A stretch of DNA of 28,149 nucleotides, from IMG/VR virus record IMGVR_UViG_3300031657_000008, positions 1 through 28,149 of that record. One strand, 5' to 3'. A model generated the notes under the pieces. That model did no database searches. It was not told the origin of the DNA and was given only the letters and a program-made list of their open reading frames with translations. Of the stretch, positions 1 to 8,020 are shown piece by piece. The position numbers were made by a program, and so were the translations under genes. Numbering within the stretch: the first letter of the stretch is position 1; the number at the start of each line of letters is the position of its first letter. Origin of the DNA: a virus.

Positions 1-60
1 TGAGAAATAATAGTGTTTGCCTCCGTAATAGCTGATGGGTGTCCTCTGATAAATTGTCAC
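1..60 (-). CDS. 5' end of a gene cut by the left edge; unknown, tail protein or DNA methylase-like start
   Basis: A GTG at 60-58 opens a frame that stays open for 20 codons to the window edge; the same frame has a stop at 76-78, so this is the only sensible start. The peptide contains TPISYYGGK, which is identical to the opening motif of D12-class adenine-specific DNA methyltransferases. The residues that follow (HYYFS) do not look like that family, and the gene directly follows tail genes in the same direction. It may therefore simply be another tail-tip protein. Only 20 residues are visible, so neither reading is secure. Confidence 0.4.
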   Translation of the reverse strand, partial: MTIYQRTPISYYGGKHYYFS

Positions 61-89
61 ATTTATTGAATTTGGTTAATAATTGAATT

Positions 90-809
90 TTATATCGGTA
101 TTATGCAATTAACATAGTAAGTGGTACCCTGCTGTGAGGGAGGAGTAATTACCATATTCCCACTTTGATAAATAGTGAGAAATGCTATAAATTTGACATT
201 ACCTTCTTGTACTTCACCCACAATTGGAATGCTGATTTCATACATTAGTCGGTGCTGCATTGGGAGCAGGCCTATATTGGTAATGCTGTCCACCTCGCCA
301 GATAGTTGCAAACATCCATCGGCAATTCTACTCTTGATATGATCCCCTTGCACCCACATACCATCCCGACCGGGGACGCTGGCAACTGCAGGTTTCAAAT
401 CATCGCCACTAATTTGCACACTTGCCTCTTCAATTCTATGAACCTGCTTATTTGACCCATCAAAAAATGTAACGCTCCCTGATAGGTCATTGTATGTATA
501 AAAAACCCACCTGGGAGTTTCACCCGTGTTTGGAAATGGCTCCCCATTTCGGTAAGTAAAGGTATGTGGATTCACCTTGCATATTTTATTACAGCCACCT
601 CCAAGATATATCCATCCTCGCGATACAGAAAAAACATCTTGTGAAGTCTCGCTAATCTCGCATCCCTCTAAAATCATACTCGAAGCACCTGGGGGCAGCA
701 TACTGCTGCAGATGGCAAGTATTGCCTCGTTAATTCCATCTTCCATCCATCGCACGCGATCGAGGGTGAGCGGGAAGCCGCCCGTGTAAGTTGTTATTAA
801 TTTTTTCAT
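90..809 (-). CDS. Probable phage tail-tip/fibre-associated protein (unknown function)
   Basis: This 239-residue protein has no signal peptide and no recognised domain. Its start (KLITTYTGGFPLTLDRVRWM, then EDGINEAI) is of a kind found in proteins near the end of Bacteroidota phage tail operons, and the rest looks beta-rich with many Gly and aromatic residues. Its ATG overlaps the stop of the upstream gp48-like gene by 4 nt (806-809), indicating translational coupling. By position, last in the baseplate/fibre run, it probably sits at the tail tip, as a fibre, fibre adaptor or assembly factor. The structural role is inferred from context only. Confidence 0.6.
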   Translation of the reverse strand: MKKLITTYTGGFPLTLDRVRWMEDGINEAILAICSSMLPPGASSMILEGCEISETSQDVFSVSRGWIYLGGGCNKICKVNPHTFTYRNGEPFPNTGETPRWVFYTYNDLSGSVTFFDGSNKQVHRIEEASVQISGDDLKPAVASVPGRDGMWVQGDHIKSRIADGCLQLSGEVDSITNIGLLPMQHRLMYEISIPIVGEVQEGNVKFIAFLTIYQSGNMVITPPSQQGTTYYVNCIIPI

Positions 810-1306
810 TCTCCTGGATTTATATTAATTACTAAAATTACATATCTCTTTCCCGCTTGACGATATTTATCGACCGTATTGGCGACACTTAAAATGCGGT
901 TGCTTAATTCGAGAGGCACTTTAACGATGAAGTCGTTGATGGCATCGTACTCGCTGCTGTTGTAAATGTACACAGCCTCCTCCTCTTCGCTGTCGTTACG
1001 CACGTACATTACATCCTGCCCCTCGGCGGCGTTAAACAGATAATCATCCAAGCGGGCATCGGTGCTGTCTTCGAGCGAAATGTTGCGGCTCTGTGGATCG
1101 TAGAGGTCGTTTAGCAGGTGCTCGATGTACATTACCTGGCCCGTGTGCGTGATGCTTTGAAGCACCTGCAGGCGGTAAGCCGTGAAGGTATTGTAAAGCT
1201 GTTTCAAAGGTTTTGAAAGGGCTTTTAAATACGCTTTCAAGCGGGGGCGGCGCAGCGCAATAGGCAGCAGCAGCTCAATTATTTTATCAATATCAATATT
1301 AAACAC
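806..1306 (-). CDS. Putative baseplate protein in the gp48 (tail protein I) position
   Basis: This 166-residue protein has a helical first half (residues 1-65, including DIDKIIELLLPIALRRPRLK) and a central acidic stretch (EEEEAVYIY). A C-terminal part resembles the end of Bacteroidota tail-operon proteins (DKYRQAGKRYVILV). It overlaps the upstream gp47-like gene by 8 nt and the downstream gene by 4 nt, so the three are one translational unit. In Mu, gp48 follows gp47 in the baseplate block and completes the wedge. I assign that role by gene order; the sequence alone does not prove it. Confidence 0.5.
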   Translation of the reverse strand: MFNIDIDKIIELLLPIALRRPRLKAYLKALSKPLKQLYNTFTAYRLQVLQSITHTGQVMYIEHLLNDLYDPQSRNISLEDSTDARLDDYLFNAAEGQDVMYVRNDSEEEEAVYIYNSSEYDAINDFIVKVPLELSNRILSVANTVDKYRQAGKRYVILVININPGE

Positions 1307-2150
1307 TTGTGTAGGTGATGTTAAGTTGGTTTGCTATCATATAGCCCGCAACGGTGCGGTAGGTGCGAGCGATTGTGTTGAATGTTGTTGCGGCGTTGGC
1401 CTTGGCCTGCGTGGTGGTAAGCACCACATCGCTTACCCCCACGGCGGCCTGCACGGAATCAATAAGCGCATTATTCATAAAAACACCATCCCAGGGCAGC
1501 GATGCGAGGTAGTTGTTGACAGCATCCTCAACCGGTTTAACTGAAGTGTCGCTGAGTAGCTCCCCGGATGCGCTGATTAGAGAAGCATCGTAATACACCT
1601 GCATTGTTATATTAAGCAGGTCGGGGTCGGCACTAACCACGTTGCACCATGTACCCGCGAACTTTATCTTTGCAATGTAAGTGCTAAATGCCTCCAGCTC
1701 CTCTGTAGTTAACTTCTCAGGCACACCGTTAGTTTCTTTAGCTACCTTTAACAGCACATCGCCGCCTTGCTCGGTAGCTGATGCACGGGCAATAATTTGC
1801 TTATCCGGGTCAACCGGATCGTACTGGAATTTGTAATTTTGGTAAATCATCGTATCTCCAAATTGAAACAGTAAACACATATTGCGGTACCAGCGTGCCG
1901 TTCCCGGTATGGCGGCGGCTACGATTGCATCCACCTCGCTTTTGAAGGCATCCCATAGTTTTTCGTGAACCCAAATTGCAACGGCTATTACGAATGCAAA
2001 TATCCGCCACGCACCCACCTTGCTTGTGCTCGTAAGGTCGTTGAGCAGGGTCTGCGCATCGTCAATGGCGGGTTGCAGGTTTTGCAGCTCTGTCAACGTA
2101 GCCTTTTCGGCGGCTATTTGGTTGTATATTTCTGCTATTGTTCGTGCCAT
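1299..2150 (-). CDS. Baseplate J/gp47-like protein of Bacteroidota phages
   Basis: This 283-residue protein has an N-terminal helix (residues 1-40), then LTSTSKVGAWRIFAFVIAVA around 38-58, a hydrophobic stretch, followed by KLWDAFKSEVDAIVAAAIPG. This arrangement recurs in Bacteroidota phage proteins that I know to be annotated inconsistently, sometimes as 'nucleotidyltransferase'. They occupy the place of Mu gp47/P2 gpJ, the baseplate wedge protein. The C-terminal half has the pattern of a wedge ring protein (PVEDAVNNYLASLPWDGVFM, then a repeated V-V-L-T-T run). No nucleotidyltransferase motif is visible. It overlaps its neighbours by 1 and 8 nt. Confidence 0.6.
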   Translation of the reverse strand: MARTIAEIYNQIAAEKATLTELQNLQPAIDDAQTLLNDLTSTSKVGAWRIFAFVIAVAIWVHEKLWDAFKSEVDAIVAAAIPGTARWYRNMCLLFQFGDTMIYQNYKFQYDPVDPDKQIIARASATEQGGDVLLKVAKETNGVPEKLTTEELEAFSTYIAKIKFAGTWCNVVSADPDLLNITMQVYYDASLISASGELLSDTSVKPVEDAVNNYLASLPWDGVFMNNALIDSVQAAVGVSDVVLTTTQAKANAATTFNTIARTYRTVAGYMIANQLNITYTSV

Positions 2151-2641
2151 TACGCTTCCTCCGGCCTGTTGTCGATAGTTATTTCCCCTGCTTGCACCAA
2201 AAGATTAAACAACTCCTGGTGCTGTGGCTTAATTACATTTAAGTAAAGTTCTACACTCAATGTATCCTCACTCAAAATTATTGGCAACCCGTTTAATTGA
2301 AACCATATAGCTATTGATGGGTAGGTGTCGATCAGGTCAGAAGGAGCGTTAATTCTAAGTGCATAGTCAGTTTCAGGCCAACTGCGCATAGCTATTTCGT
2401 AAGCCGTATAGGTTACTAAATCGTATGTGAATACCTGGTTTACATCGTCAAAATAAAGCGCTCCTAAATGCTCCGTCTCAGGGTTGTATGTCGGTTCAAT
2501 TAAAGGATAAAATCCCTCCTGCCTGTGTATTTCATCAGTAAGCTTATCGAAGCCCCCGGCAACGTTTAAGTTTCCGCTAACATACTTGTTAGGTAGTGTA
2601 GTGAATACCTTTATTTTTTCGTTAATTGTTTTTGCCCACAT
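2150..2641 (-). CDS. Unknown phage tail protein between adhesin and baseplate genes
   Basis: This 163-residue, acidic soluble protein was not matched to a family. It opens with WAKTINEKIKVFTTLPNKY and continues with a tandem of Tyr/Phe-rich strands (ALYFDDVNQVFTYDLVTYTA) and a C-terminal helix. There is no signal peptide or membrane segment. The stop overlaps the start of the gp47-like gene by one base (ATGA-type junction at 2150), and the upstream LamG gene ends 4 nt away. Its place suggests a fibre adaptor, a fibre chaperone or a baseplate-associated part, but this is inference. Confidence 0.55.
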   Translation of the reverse strand: MWAKTINEKIKVFTTLPNKYVSGNLNVAGGFDKLTDEIHRQEGFYPLIEPTYNPETEHLGALYFDDVNQVFTYDLVTYTAYEIAMRSWPETDYALRINAPSDLIDTYPSIAIWFQLNGLPIILSEDTLSVELYLNVIKPQHQELFNLLVQAGEITIDNRPEEA

Positions 2642-2645
2642 AATT

Positions 2646-3410
2646 TTACCAATTTTGATATGCTAACCCATTTCCCGAATTGTAAAGTGCCGAACGTTCA
2701 TCAGAATTTAAACACTTCGACCATATTGCACATTGGTCTATTAAACCATCCATGTAATATTTTCCTTCATTATTTATGATTGTTGATGCTCCAATTGTAA
2801 TAGGGTGGCTGAGATTTGGAATCCCATACCCATTCTCAGCAATATGAGATTTACCTTCTTCCAAAACAGTATCAACATAGAGGCTAAGGACATCGGTTGA
2901 TTTTTTATAAGTACCAATTACGTGGTACCAAGTACCAGCTGACCATAAATTTGCTCGTGAATAGCAGGCATCTATTCTATAAGAATTCCCAACTGTGAAC
3001 CTAAATTTTCCAGCTTCTGAATAGAAGGATAAAAAATATTCTACCGAATTATTATAGTTATTATACCACTCAATGCCTTTACCGAAAAAGCAATGTCTAT
3101 TATTTTTAGTTTTAACCAAAGATGCCATATTAACCCAACATGCGATAGTCATATCATCTGTTATTGCAAATACATCCCCAATGTTAACCTTATCACCTAA
3201 ATTACTGCCATCAAAAGAGTAAGCTTTCCCTAACTTACCAGTTTCGTTAATTGTAGCCCCTGATATAGTGCCGTTATTACTCCCATGACTGTCATAAGCT
3301 ACTGTCCCTATACTTTCATCCAATTCCCAAACAGAAATTAGTCCATCGAGTAAATCGACCGATGGTTGAATAGTAGCCACTTGCGGAATTTGCATTTTAC
3401 CTAATATCAT
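2646..3410 (-). CDS. LamG/concanavalin A-like tail adhesin
   Basis: This 254-residue protein carries a LamG/pentraxin-like jelly-roll domain from about residue 22 to the end. Diagnostic pieces in order are LISVWELDESIGTVAYDSHG, a GKLGKAYSFDGSN segment, TDDMTIACWVNM, a WYHVIGTYK strand, LSLYVDT, and YYMDGLIDQCAIWSKCLN. Such domains bind glycans and are used by phages as receptor-binding or fibre-decorating modules. The gene lies between the tail fibre and baseplate genes, which fits a host-recognition role. The DNA is clearly more AT-rich than the sheath-to-hub genes, suggesting separate acquisition. The carbohydrate ligand cannot be told from sequence. Confidence 0.75.
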   Translation of the reverse strand: MILGKMQIPQVATIQPSVDLLDGLISVWELDESIGTVAYDSHGSNNGTISGATINETGKLGKAYSFDGSNLGDKVNIGDVFAITDDMTIACWVNMASLVKTKNNRHCFFGKGIEWYNNYNNSVEYFLSFYSEAGKFRFTVGNSYRIDACYSRANLWSAGTWYHVIGTYKKSTDVLSLYVDTVLEEGKSHIAENGYGIPNLSHPITIGASTIINNEGKYYMDGLIDQCAIWSKCLNSDERSALYNSGNGLAYQNW

Positions 3411-3415
3411 AATGA

Positions 3416-3775
3416 TTAATCGTTTGGGGTTGCTTGACTAATAGTACACCAAAACTCTTCTTTATCCTTTACATTTTCAACGCAATGTATTTGAATATAA
3501 TTCATTACTTTCCCATCGTAAGCCCCGCTTATAATTTTTACGTTAGATGGAAATGATAATGAATAATCACCTGTTGCAAGTATTGTAATTACTTTATTTA
3601 GCGATGTAGAATAATTGACGAATGTGATGGATGTAGTAGCAATAAGGGTTAGTTTAAATATAGCTCCTACACTCCAATCAATTTGTCCAGATATTAATGT
3701 AGTTCTCGCACTAAATTCAACATCTAAATCTACATCATCAATACTAATACTCGTAAGTTGTTTAAAAGCTGGCAT
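3416..3775 (-). CDS. Small beta-rich protein of the fibre module, unknown
   Basis: This 119-residue protein has alternating hydrophobic strands (FKLTLIATTSITFVNYS, VITILATGDYSLSFPS) of the sort seen in trimeric fibre tips or head domains. It has no signal peptide. It is 5 nt from the LamG gene and follows a terminator-like hairpin at 3789-3814, so it heads a small transcriptional sub-unit with the LamG gene. The AT-rich base composition matches that neighbour. I take it as a fibre tip or adhesin partner; no family was recognised. Confidence 0.55.
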   Translation of the reverse strand: MPAFKQLTSISIDDVDLDVEFSARTTLISGQIDWSVGAIFKLTLIATTSITFVNYSTSLNKVITILATGDYSLSFPSNVKIISGAYDGKVMNYIQIHCVENVKDKEEFWCTISQATPND

Positions 3776-3788
3776 ATTTAAAAAGATT

Positions 3789-3814
3789 AAAAAAGAAGCC
3801 CCCGTAAGGGCTTC
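3789..3814 (-). terminator. Rho-independent terminator after the tail fibre gene
   Basis: On the minus strand a 7-bp stem (GAAGCCC/GGGCTTC, plus-strand 3795-3801 and 3808-3814) with a 6-nt loop is followed at once by six T's. It lies 23 nt beyond the fibre stop codon, in the direction of tail-gene transcription. It would reduce expression of the LamG and baseplate genes downstream unless antiterminated or read through. Confidence 0.75.
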
Positions 3815-3836
3815 TATCTAATTAATAGGTTATTGA

Positions 3837-4796
3837 TTAATAAGAATACACGGCCACAATCTCATCGTCATCGTTGATGGCATACTTGACACTTATTTTA
3901 AGGTCATTACCATTACGCTGCCACCTGTTTGAATTTGCGGCAATTGCTACTTCAGATTCGGGTATCATAATACCATTTATAGATAAAATTGGTTTAACTG
4001 ACTCATGGGGTAACTTCCCTGTAAAAAATCCAGTAATTGTGTTAACTGCGCCAACTGCTGTTGGAGTGGTGGGACCGGCTACTATTTTCTGATACCCTGT
4101 TACAGCAACCCCCGACACTCCCGCTGCGATTGCAGCAGCTACTTTTGCAGCCGTCCAGATAGCTTCTGTATCAGTTCCTGCATCGTTTATTTTTTTTCCA
4201 GATGCATTTAGGTCGCCGTCAGCAGTCGCTGTAAAAAGTTCCCCGGCTTCTGCCCCTGAATCTTTATTTGCTTTGCCCGAAACTGCGGAGCTAATCGCTG
4301 CCGCTTGTGCAGTAGAAACAGGCTTATTTGCATCGGAAGTATTATCAACGCTACCTAAACCAACCTGGGTTTTTGTTACAACGTGGGGATTCGTTCTACT
4401 ATCTGTATGAGCTGACAGGGCGGTAAGATTAGCTTTTAATCCTATCTGACCTGATATAGTGGTTGCAAAATTGGGGTCATCCCCTAACGCAGCAGCCAGT
4501 TCATTTAAGGTGTCAAGTGTACCCGGTGCAGAATCAACAAGGTCTGCAATGTTGGTGTCAACCTCTGTTTTCGTGTAGGTCGTTACCTGATTGGCTTTTA
4601 AGTTTAAGGCAGTTTGCTGCGCTGTTGACACGGGTTTAGCTGAATCGGCAGTATTGTCAACGCTCCCTAACCCCACCTGTGTTTTAGTAACATCATGTGG
4701 ATTTGCTTCATCGTTTACGTGAGTACTTAAAGTACTCGCATCTGCCTTTAAACCGAGTGCGGTTAACAGGCCATCTACTTGCTTTTGAAAAATCAT
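3837..4796 (-). CDS. Tail fibre protein with two NPHxVTKxQVGLGSVDN repeats
   Basis: This 319-residue fibre has two copies of the phage fibre repeat, at about residues 25-68 and 129-176. Each contains NPH.VTKTQVGLGSVDNT followed by KPVSTAQ. Between them is the LVDSAPGTLDTLNELAAALG segment found in many side-tail fibres. The N-terminal helix (residues 1-25) probably docks on the baseplate, and the region after about residue 230 is a separate tip domain (VSGVAVTGYQKIVAG onward). Repeats of this family form elongated trimeric shafts. The function is receptor contact. A terminator follows the gene, and an AT-rich 32-nt leader separates it from the next structural gene. Confidence 0.88.
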   Translation of the reverse strand: MIFQKQVDGLLTALGLKADASTLSTHVNDEANPHDVTKTQVGLGSVDNTADSAKPVSTAQQTALNLKANQVTTYTKTEVDTNIADLVDSAPGTLDTLNELAAALGDDPNFATTISGQIGLKANLTALSAHTDSRTNPHVVTKTQVGLGSVDNTSDANKPVSTAQAAAISSAVSGKANKDSGAEAGELFTATADGDLNASGKKINDAGTDTEAIWTAAKVAAAIAAGVSGVAVTGYQKIVAGPTTPTAVGAVNTITGFFTGKLPHESVKPILSINGIMIPESEVAIAANSNRWQRNGNDLKISVKYAINDDDEIVAVYSY

Positions 4797-4828
4797 AATT
4801 TTAAAAATTTAAAGGTTAATAGGTTTGT

Positions 4829-5527
4829 TTAATTGTAAATTTCAATAATAATTTCATCGCCTGATTCAAGGTCGAAACCCGCATTGCCATCGTTCCAAAC
4901 GAGGTACTCCCTGCCCGCTACCGCTTCGTAATCGGGTCCAACCCCGGCATCTGTGTATTTAATCCCATTTACGAAAATTTTCACCGTATCGCCTGCTTTT
5001 ATTTCATAAGATATAGTGAGTTGCTTTGTGACAGGATCGTAGTTCTGATCTACTGAACCGGCTGTGTCTACAACTATAAACCCCTCATGTTGTAGTGTTT
5101 TTCCTGTTACAGTCCCGGAACCTGTCGTGAGGGCTGTCCAAGTTGTAATTCCATGATCGTAGTACTTAAGCGCACGATTTAGCATGTCGAGGATTACCAT
5201 ACCATGTTCGGGGGCAGTTACAAGCAGGATAGGGAAGGCTTCGCCAACGATGCTCTCACCAAGTACATATATCCCGTTATCAACCGCAACTACATCACGC
5301 CCGTAGATGTCTTTACCTATAAATTGCCCCCATATACCAGAAGCATCTTGAACAATAAAATAGTCGGTAGTTGAATAGCCTGTAAGGCTTATTGAAGCGA
5401 CATCTACAAAGATTTTCTTAGTAGCGTTCTGCCAGCCTGTAATCCTGCCGTGTATATCTATCGCATCAACCAGCTTGAAATCCTGGTTGTTTTTTTGTTT
5501 GATTTTATCAATTAATGATATTGCCAT
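4829..5527 (-). CDS. Phage structural protein of the fibre region, unknown fold
   Basis: This 232-residue soluble protein is beta-rich, ending in EYLVWNDGNAGFDLESGDEI followed by IIEIYN, reminiscent of fibre shaft or collar proteins. There is no recognised catalytic motif. The start is well marked. AAAGGAGG on the minus strand (5536-5543), 8 nt before the ATG, is a textbook Shine-Dalgarno sequence and overlaps the stop codon of the previous gene. That is unusual in Bacteroidota and suggests strong, coupled translation. Placement between two other beta-rich structural genes and the fibre gene supports a virion role. Confidence 0.6.
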   Translation of the reverse strand: MAISLIDKIKQKNNQDFKLVDAIDIHGRITGWQNATKKIFVDVASISLTGYSTTDYFIVQDASGIWGQFIGKDIYGRDVVAVDNGIYVLGESIVGEAFPILLVTAPEHGMVILDMLNRALKYYDHGITTWTALTTGSGTVTGKTLQHEGFIVVDTAGSVDQNYDPVTKQLTISYEIKAGDTVKIFVNGIKYTDAGVGPDYEAVAGREYLVWNDGNAGFDLESGDEIIIEIYN

Positions 5528-5535
5528 TTTCGTGT

Positions 5536-5543
5536 CCTCCTTT
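5536..5543 (-). promoter_or_regulatory. Strong Shine-Dalgarno site AAAGGAGG
   Basis: AAAGGAGG reads on the minus strand, with 8 nt between it and the ATG at 5527. It overlaps the stop codon of the upstream gene (5542-5544), so it decides the start and couples the two genes. Most genes here have only an A/T-rich leader. Confidence 0.75.
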
Positions 5544-6468
5544 AGTTTGATTGAACGGTTACGTTAGTAGAACCCAGGCCTGCATTAGTCGATTTATAAA
5601 CAACGTATTCAACGGTTGTTTCATCGCCTAATTCATATTCAACGTTGCTTGCGGCTACTTCAAATCCGCCTTCAAACCCACCTACATAAAAGTAAGGAGG
5701 TGAAAGGTAAGGGCTACTCACGAACGATTTAGGCACGTAGTAGAAGATATGTTCCCCTGCTGCGGCATTTGCTGTAAATGCCCGGTAAGCATCGGTATCG
5801 AAACCCATAGTGCCTGCATTTAGGAAAGCATCATCGAGGGTAGCGGCGGCAGAACCAACCCTGTACCCTGTTTTGTACTGGAATTTAACTTCACGGATTG
5901 TAGAGTAAATAGTTTCGCCCGATTTGCTGCTTACCTGGACCCTGAACTGGGTATCGGTATTGATAGTTACCGAAACCGTTTCACTGCCGGATGTCCCGGT
6001 CAAGTCTTTTACCTTTGCCCATGTACCAGCACCTTCACGCTTCCACAATTCTTTAGTAAGAATTGGGTTCGTACCTGCCGTTACACTCCATGTAAACGTA
6101 GCTGAATAAGCTGTCAGCGAGTGGTTTTTTTCGAGGGTAACTCCACCTGTTAACGAAGCATGTGGTGGGGTGTAAAGTTGCCCATCCAGCCACTCCAGCA
6201 TCTCGCCAGATAAGTTTCTCAGCACCTTCCATTTACCGGCCGTGATATTAGCCTCGTTAAGTTCGCCCGGGTTGTCCATCAAAGCCAACACCGTATCGGC
6301 AGGCCGAATTGTAATGCTATTTACTTCTACATTAGCGGATGCCGTGCAATGCCACGCATCACCAGCTAAGACCTTAGTTGGTGCAAATGTTGCAAAATCG
6401 GTAAGCTCCCTTAAATTCCATAGCTGCACGCCTACACTATGCAGTTGAATTTTCCTTGGTTTTGCCAT
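5542..6468 (-). CDS. Putative tail fibre/adaptor protein with Ig-like segment
   Basis: This 308-residue protein has an N-terminal segment around residues 1-110 (KIQLHSVGVQLWNLRELTDF onward). It is followed by a stretch resembling a fibronectin/Ig-like domain (about residues 115-200: HSLTAYSATFTWSVTAGTNP, then FRVQVSSKSGETIYSTIREV). A beta-rich C-terminus ends in TTVEYVVYKSTNAGLGSTNV. No enzyme motif or signal peptide is seen. Ig-like domains are common decorations on tailed-phage surface proteins. It stands 6 nt from the upstream structural gene and its stop is overlapped by the Shine-Dalgarno of the next. The structural role is inferred. Confidence 0.6.
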   Translation of the reverse strand: MAKPRKIQLHSVGVQLWNLRELTDFATFAPTKVLAGDAWHCTASANVEVNSITIRPADTVLALMDNPGELNEANITAGKWKVLRNLSGEMLEWLDGQLYTPPHASLTGGVTLEKNHSLTAYSATFTWSVTAGTNPILTKELWKREGAGTWAKVKDLTGTSGSETVSVTINTDTQFRVQVSSKSGETIYSTIREVKFQYKTGYRVGSAAATLDDAFLNAGTMGFDTDAYRAFTANAAAGEHIFYYVPKSFVSSPYLSPPYFYVGGFEGGFEVAASNVEYELGDETTVEYVVYKSTNAGLGSTNVTVQSN

Positions 6469-6474
6469 TTTTGT

Positions 6475-7185
6475 TTAATTATTTAGTTTGTACATTATAT
6501 CTATCACCATTCCGGGCATGAACCTGAAATCAAGCAATTCTTCGTTGATTTGAATTTCGGTATTACCAACCACCTCACCCTCACGGTACACAAAATCGTT
6601 GTTGCCAAATTCGCCGTCATCCAACTTACCGTAGTAGGTCAATTTATTGATTGTGATATTGATTATTTGCGCGTTGATACCAGTCATTGTAATTATATCG
6701 CCTGCCACGGTTGGCGACATGCGCAGGTGCTTCAACTCTATGCTTTGCTGGTTGACAGTAGTATCGCCAAAATGCACAATTTGCCAGTCTGAATCGTTTT
6801 GGTAGTTAAACGATGGTGTTAAATTAGAACGAAGAGCTATCACCCAATCACCAACTACGATAGCATCACCAGAATCGGGCGGCGGCGGGTTAATAATATT
6901 ATAAATCCAAAAATCACCCGGCAAAATATCAACCATCGCAAGTTGAAACGTACCACCCATTATGTTACCTTTTCCCCTGCGGTTGAGCGCAAAATCAGCA
7001 CCCCGCACTGCCGATTTTTTGAGGCGATTGTCGTTGACGAGGACTTCGAGGAGCTGTTTAACTCTTGCCCCGCCATCATCCGTAAGGTTAAACAAGCTAT
7101 CAATCAAATCGGCGAATTGCTCCCGAGTAGGCTTATCGCCCGTCTCGAAGTATTGCTTTAATATGTTCCTGCTGCGTTGTGCCAT
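6475..7185 (-). CDS. Conserved-type Bacteroidota phage tail/baseplate protein
   Basis: This 236-residue protein opens with RSRNILKQYFETGDKPTREQ, followed by FADLIDSLFNL. That N-terminal signature is one I associate with Bacteroidota phage tail proteins and with N-termini of their fibres. It probably docks the protein to the baseplate. The C-terminal half is beta-rich and ends with FRFMPGMVIDIMYKLNN. Its stop codon region and the next gene are 6 nt apart, and it overlaps the LysM-like gene by 1 nt at 7185. I infer that it is the baseplate-proximal part of the fibre apparatus. Confidence 0.6.
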   Translation of the reverse strand: MAQRSRNILKQYFETGDKPTREQFADLIDSLFNLTDDGGARVKQLLEVLVNDNRLKKSAVRGADFALNRRGKGNIMGGTFQLAMVDILPGDFWIYNIINPPPPDSGDAIVVGDWVIALRSNLTPSFNYQNDSDWQIVHFGDTTVNQQSIELKHLRMSPTVAGDIITMTGINAQIINITINKLTYYGKLDDGEFGNNDFVYREGEVVGNTEIQINEELLDFRFMPGMVIDIMYKLNN

Positions 7186-7469
7186 TACTGTATTATAAAG
7201 TCATTTTCTATTATCCAAAATCCTATGCCCTGCCCTGATGGCTGCACGGCTGCCAGGCCAGTTGCGGGGGTGATGGCGTTGCGGGTGTAGTATTGTTTGA
7301 CCATCATCTCACTTGAAATGTTTGTATCAATATTCAATTTACGCCCTGCGCTAAGAGAATCAATTTTGTCTGTCGCTTGCATCAATGCGAAAACATTTTC
7401 GATAGTTCCCGTTTCCTGCAGTGCCACATCAAACCACGTTTGATTATCTTTTATCGTTACCCGCTTCAT
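7185..7469 (-). CDS. LysM-like small tail/baseplate protein
   Basis: This 94-residue protein matches a LysM-like phage module over residues 1-55. Residues NQTWFDVALQETGTIENVFA are followed by a helix and the closing strand SAGRKLNI. In baseplates such LysM-like modules (for example T4 gp53) hold the wedge to the hub rather than binding cell wall. The C-terminal tail (residues 60-94) is the usual disordered extension. It overlaps the gp46-like gene by 4 nt and the next gene by 1 nt, so it is expressed with the wedge proteins. Confidence 0.65.
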   Translation of the reverse strand: MKRVTIKDNQTWFDVALQETGTIENVFALMQATDKIDSLSAGRKLNIDTNISSEMMVKQYYTRNAITPATGLAAVQPSGQGIGFWIIENDFIIQ

Positions 7470-7768
7470 ATTTCAACCCTCACTTTGCCATTTTCAATAC
7501 TTAGCTTTTTTACATCGTAGCCATCCATTAGTAGTTGCAGCCTTATGTTTCTTTTCAAATCTGCATTGCTGCCACCAACAAAGGATACTGCGTTGGCCCC
7601 TGTCATTGGATGCTGTTTGTATTGCCCCGGGGCAGCCTGCAAAATGTGCAATATGTGCTGCTGGTCGCTTTGGCCAATTACAAAATCGCCGCCCTCAATC
7701 AGCAGGTCGCCGCTATCGTCTAACAGTATGTCTTTTCTTTCTGTCATTGTCATTACATTGCTTGACAA
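7466..7768 (-). CDS. gp25/gp46-like baseplate wedge protein
   Basis: This 100-residue protein shows the pattern of the GPW/gp25 baseplate wedge family in its short Mu gp46-like form. It has an N-terminal strand pair (DILLDDSGDLLIEGGDFVIG), then the QHILHILQAAPGQYKQHPMTG segment with its conserved PGQYK..P, and a C-terminal LLMDGYDVKKLSIENGKVRV strand. I recall Bacteroidota homologues being labelled 'oxidase', for which no motif exists here. The protein forms part of the wedge that contacts the sheath. Overlap with the LysM-like gene is 4 nt. Confidence 0.75.
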   Translation of the reverse strand: MSSNVMTMTERKDILLDDSGDLLIEGGDFVIGQSDQQHILHILQAAPGQYKQHPMTGANAVSFVGGSNADLKRNIRLQLLMDGYDVKKLSIENGKVRVEI

Positions 7769-7782
7769 GGCATGCCTTGTCT

Positions 7783-8013
7783 TTACGTTATAGTTCCCGT
7801 TCCCACTGCTGTTGTTCCACCTAAGTGCGTTACCGGGTCAACTGATACCGGTATCGGGAAAGCTACCGTTACCATTGCTGTTTTTATAAAATTATCAATA
7901 GCCGTTGCCATCAGTTCTGCATACTTATCGTCTGCCACCGCCTGGTTGGTTTGCTTCCTCATTTGCTGCTGCAGCTGTTTCAACTCGGTTTTTAATGTTT
8001 CTTTGACCAGCAT
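7783..8013 (-). CDS. Small conserved-type baseplate-region protein, unknown
   Basis: This 76-residue protein has an N-terminal charged helix (LVKETLKTELKQLQQQMRKQ) and a low-complexity C-terminus (TTAVGTGTIT). The middle, FIKTAMVTVAFPIPVSVDP, is hydrophobic but too polar at both ends to be a convincing membrane span. It lies between the spike and gp46-like genes, 7 nt from the former. A gene of similar size and composition commonly occurs at this place in related Bacteroidota phage tails as I remember them. A part in spike or hub assembly is possible; nothing more can be supported. Confidence 0.55.
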   Translation of the reverse strand: MLVKETLKTELKQLQQQMRKQTNQAVADDKYAELMATAIDNFIKTAMVTVAFPIPVSVDPVTHLGGTTAVGTGTIT

Positions 8014-8020
8014 TTCAATG

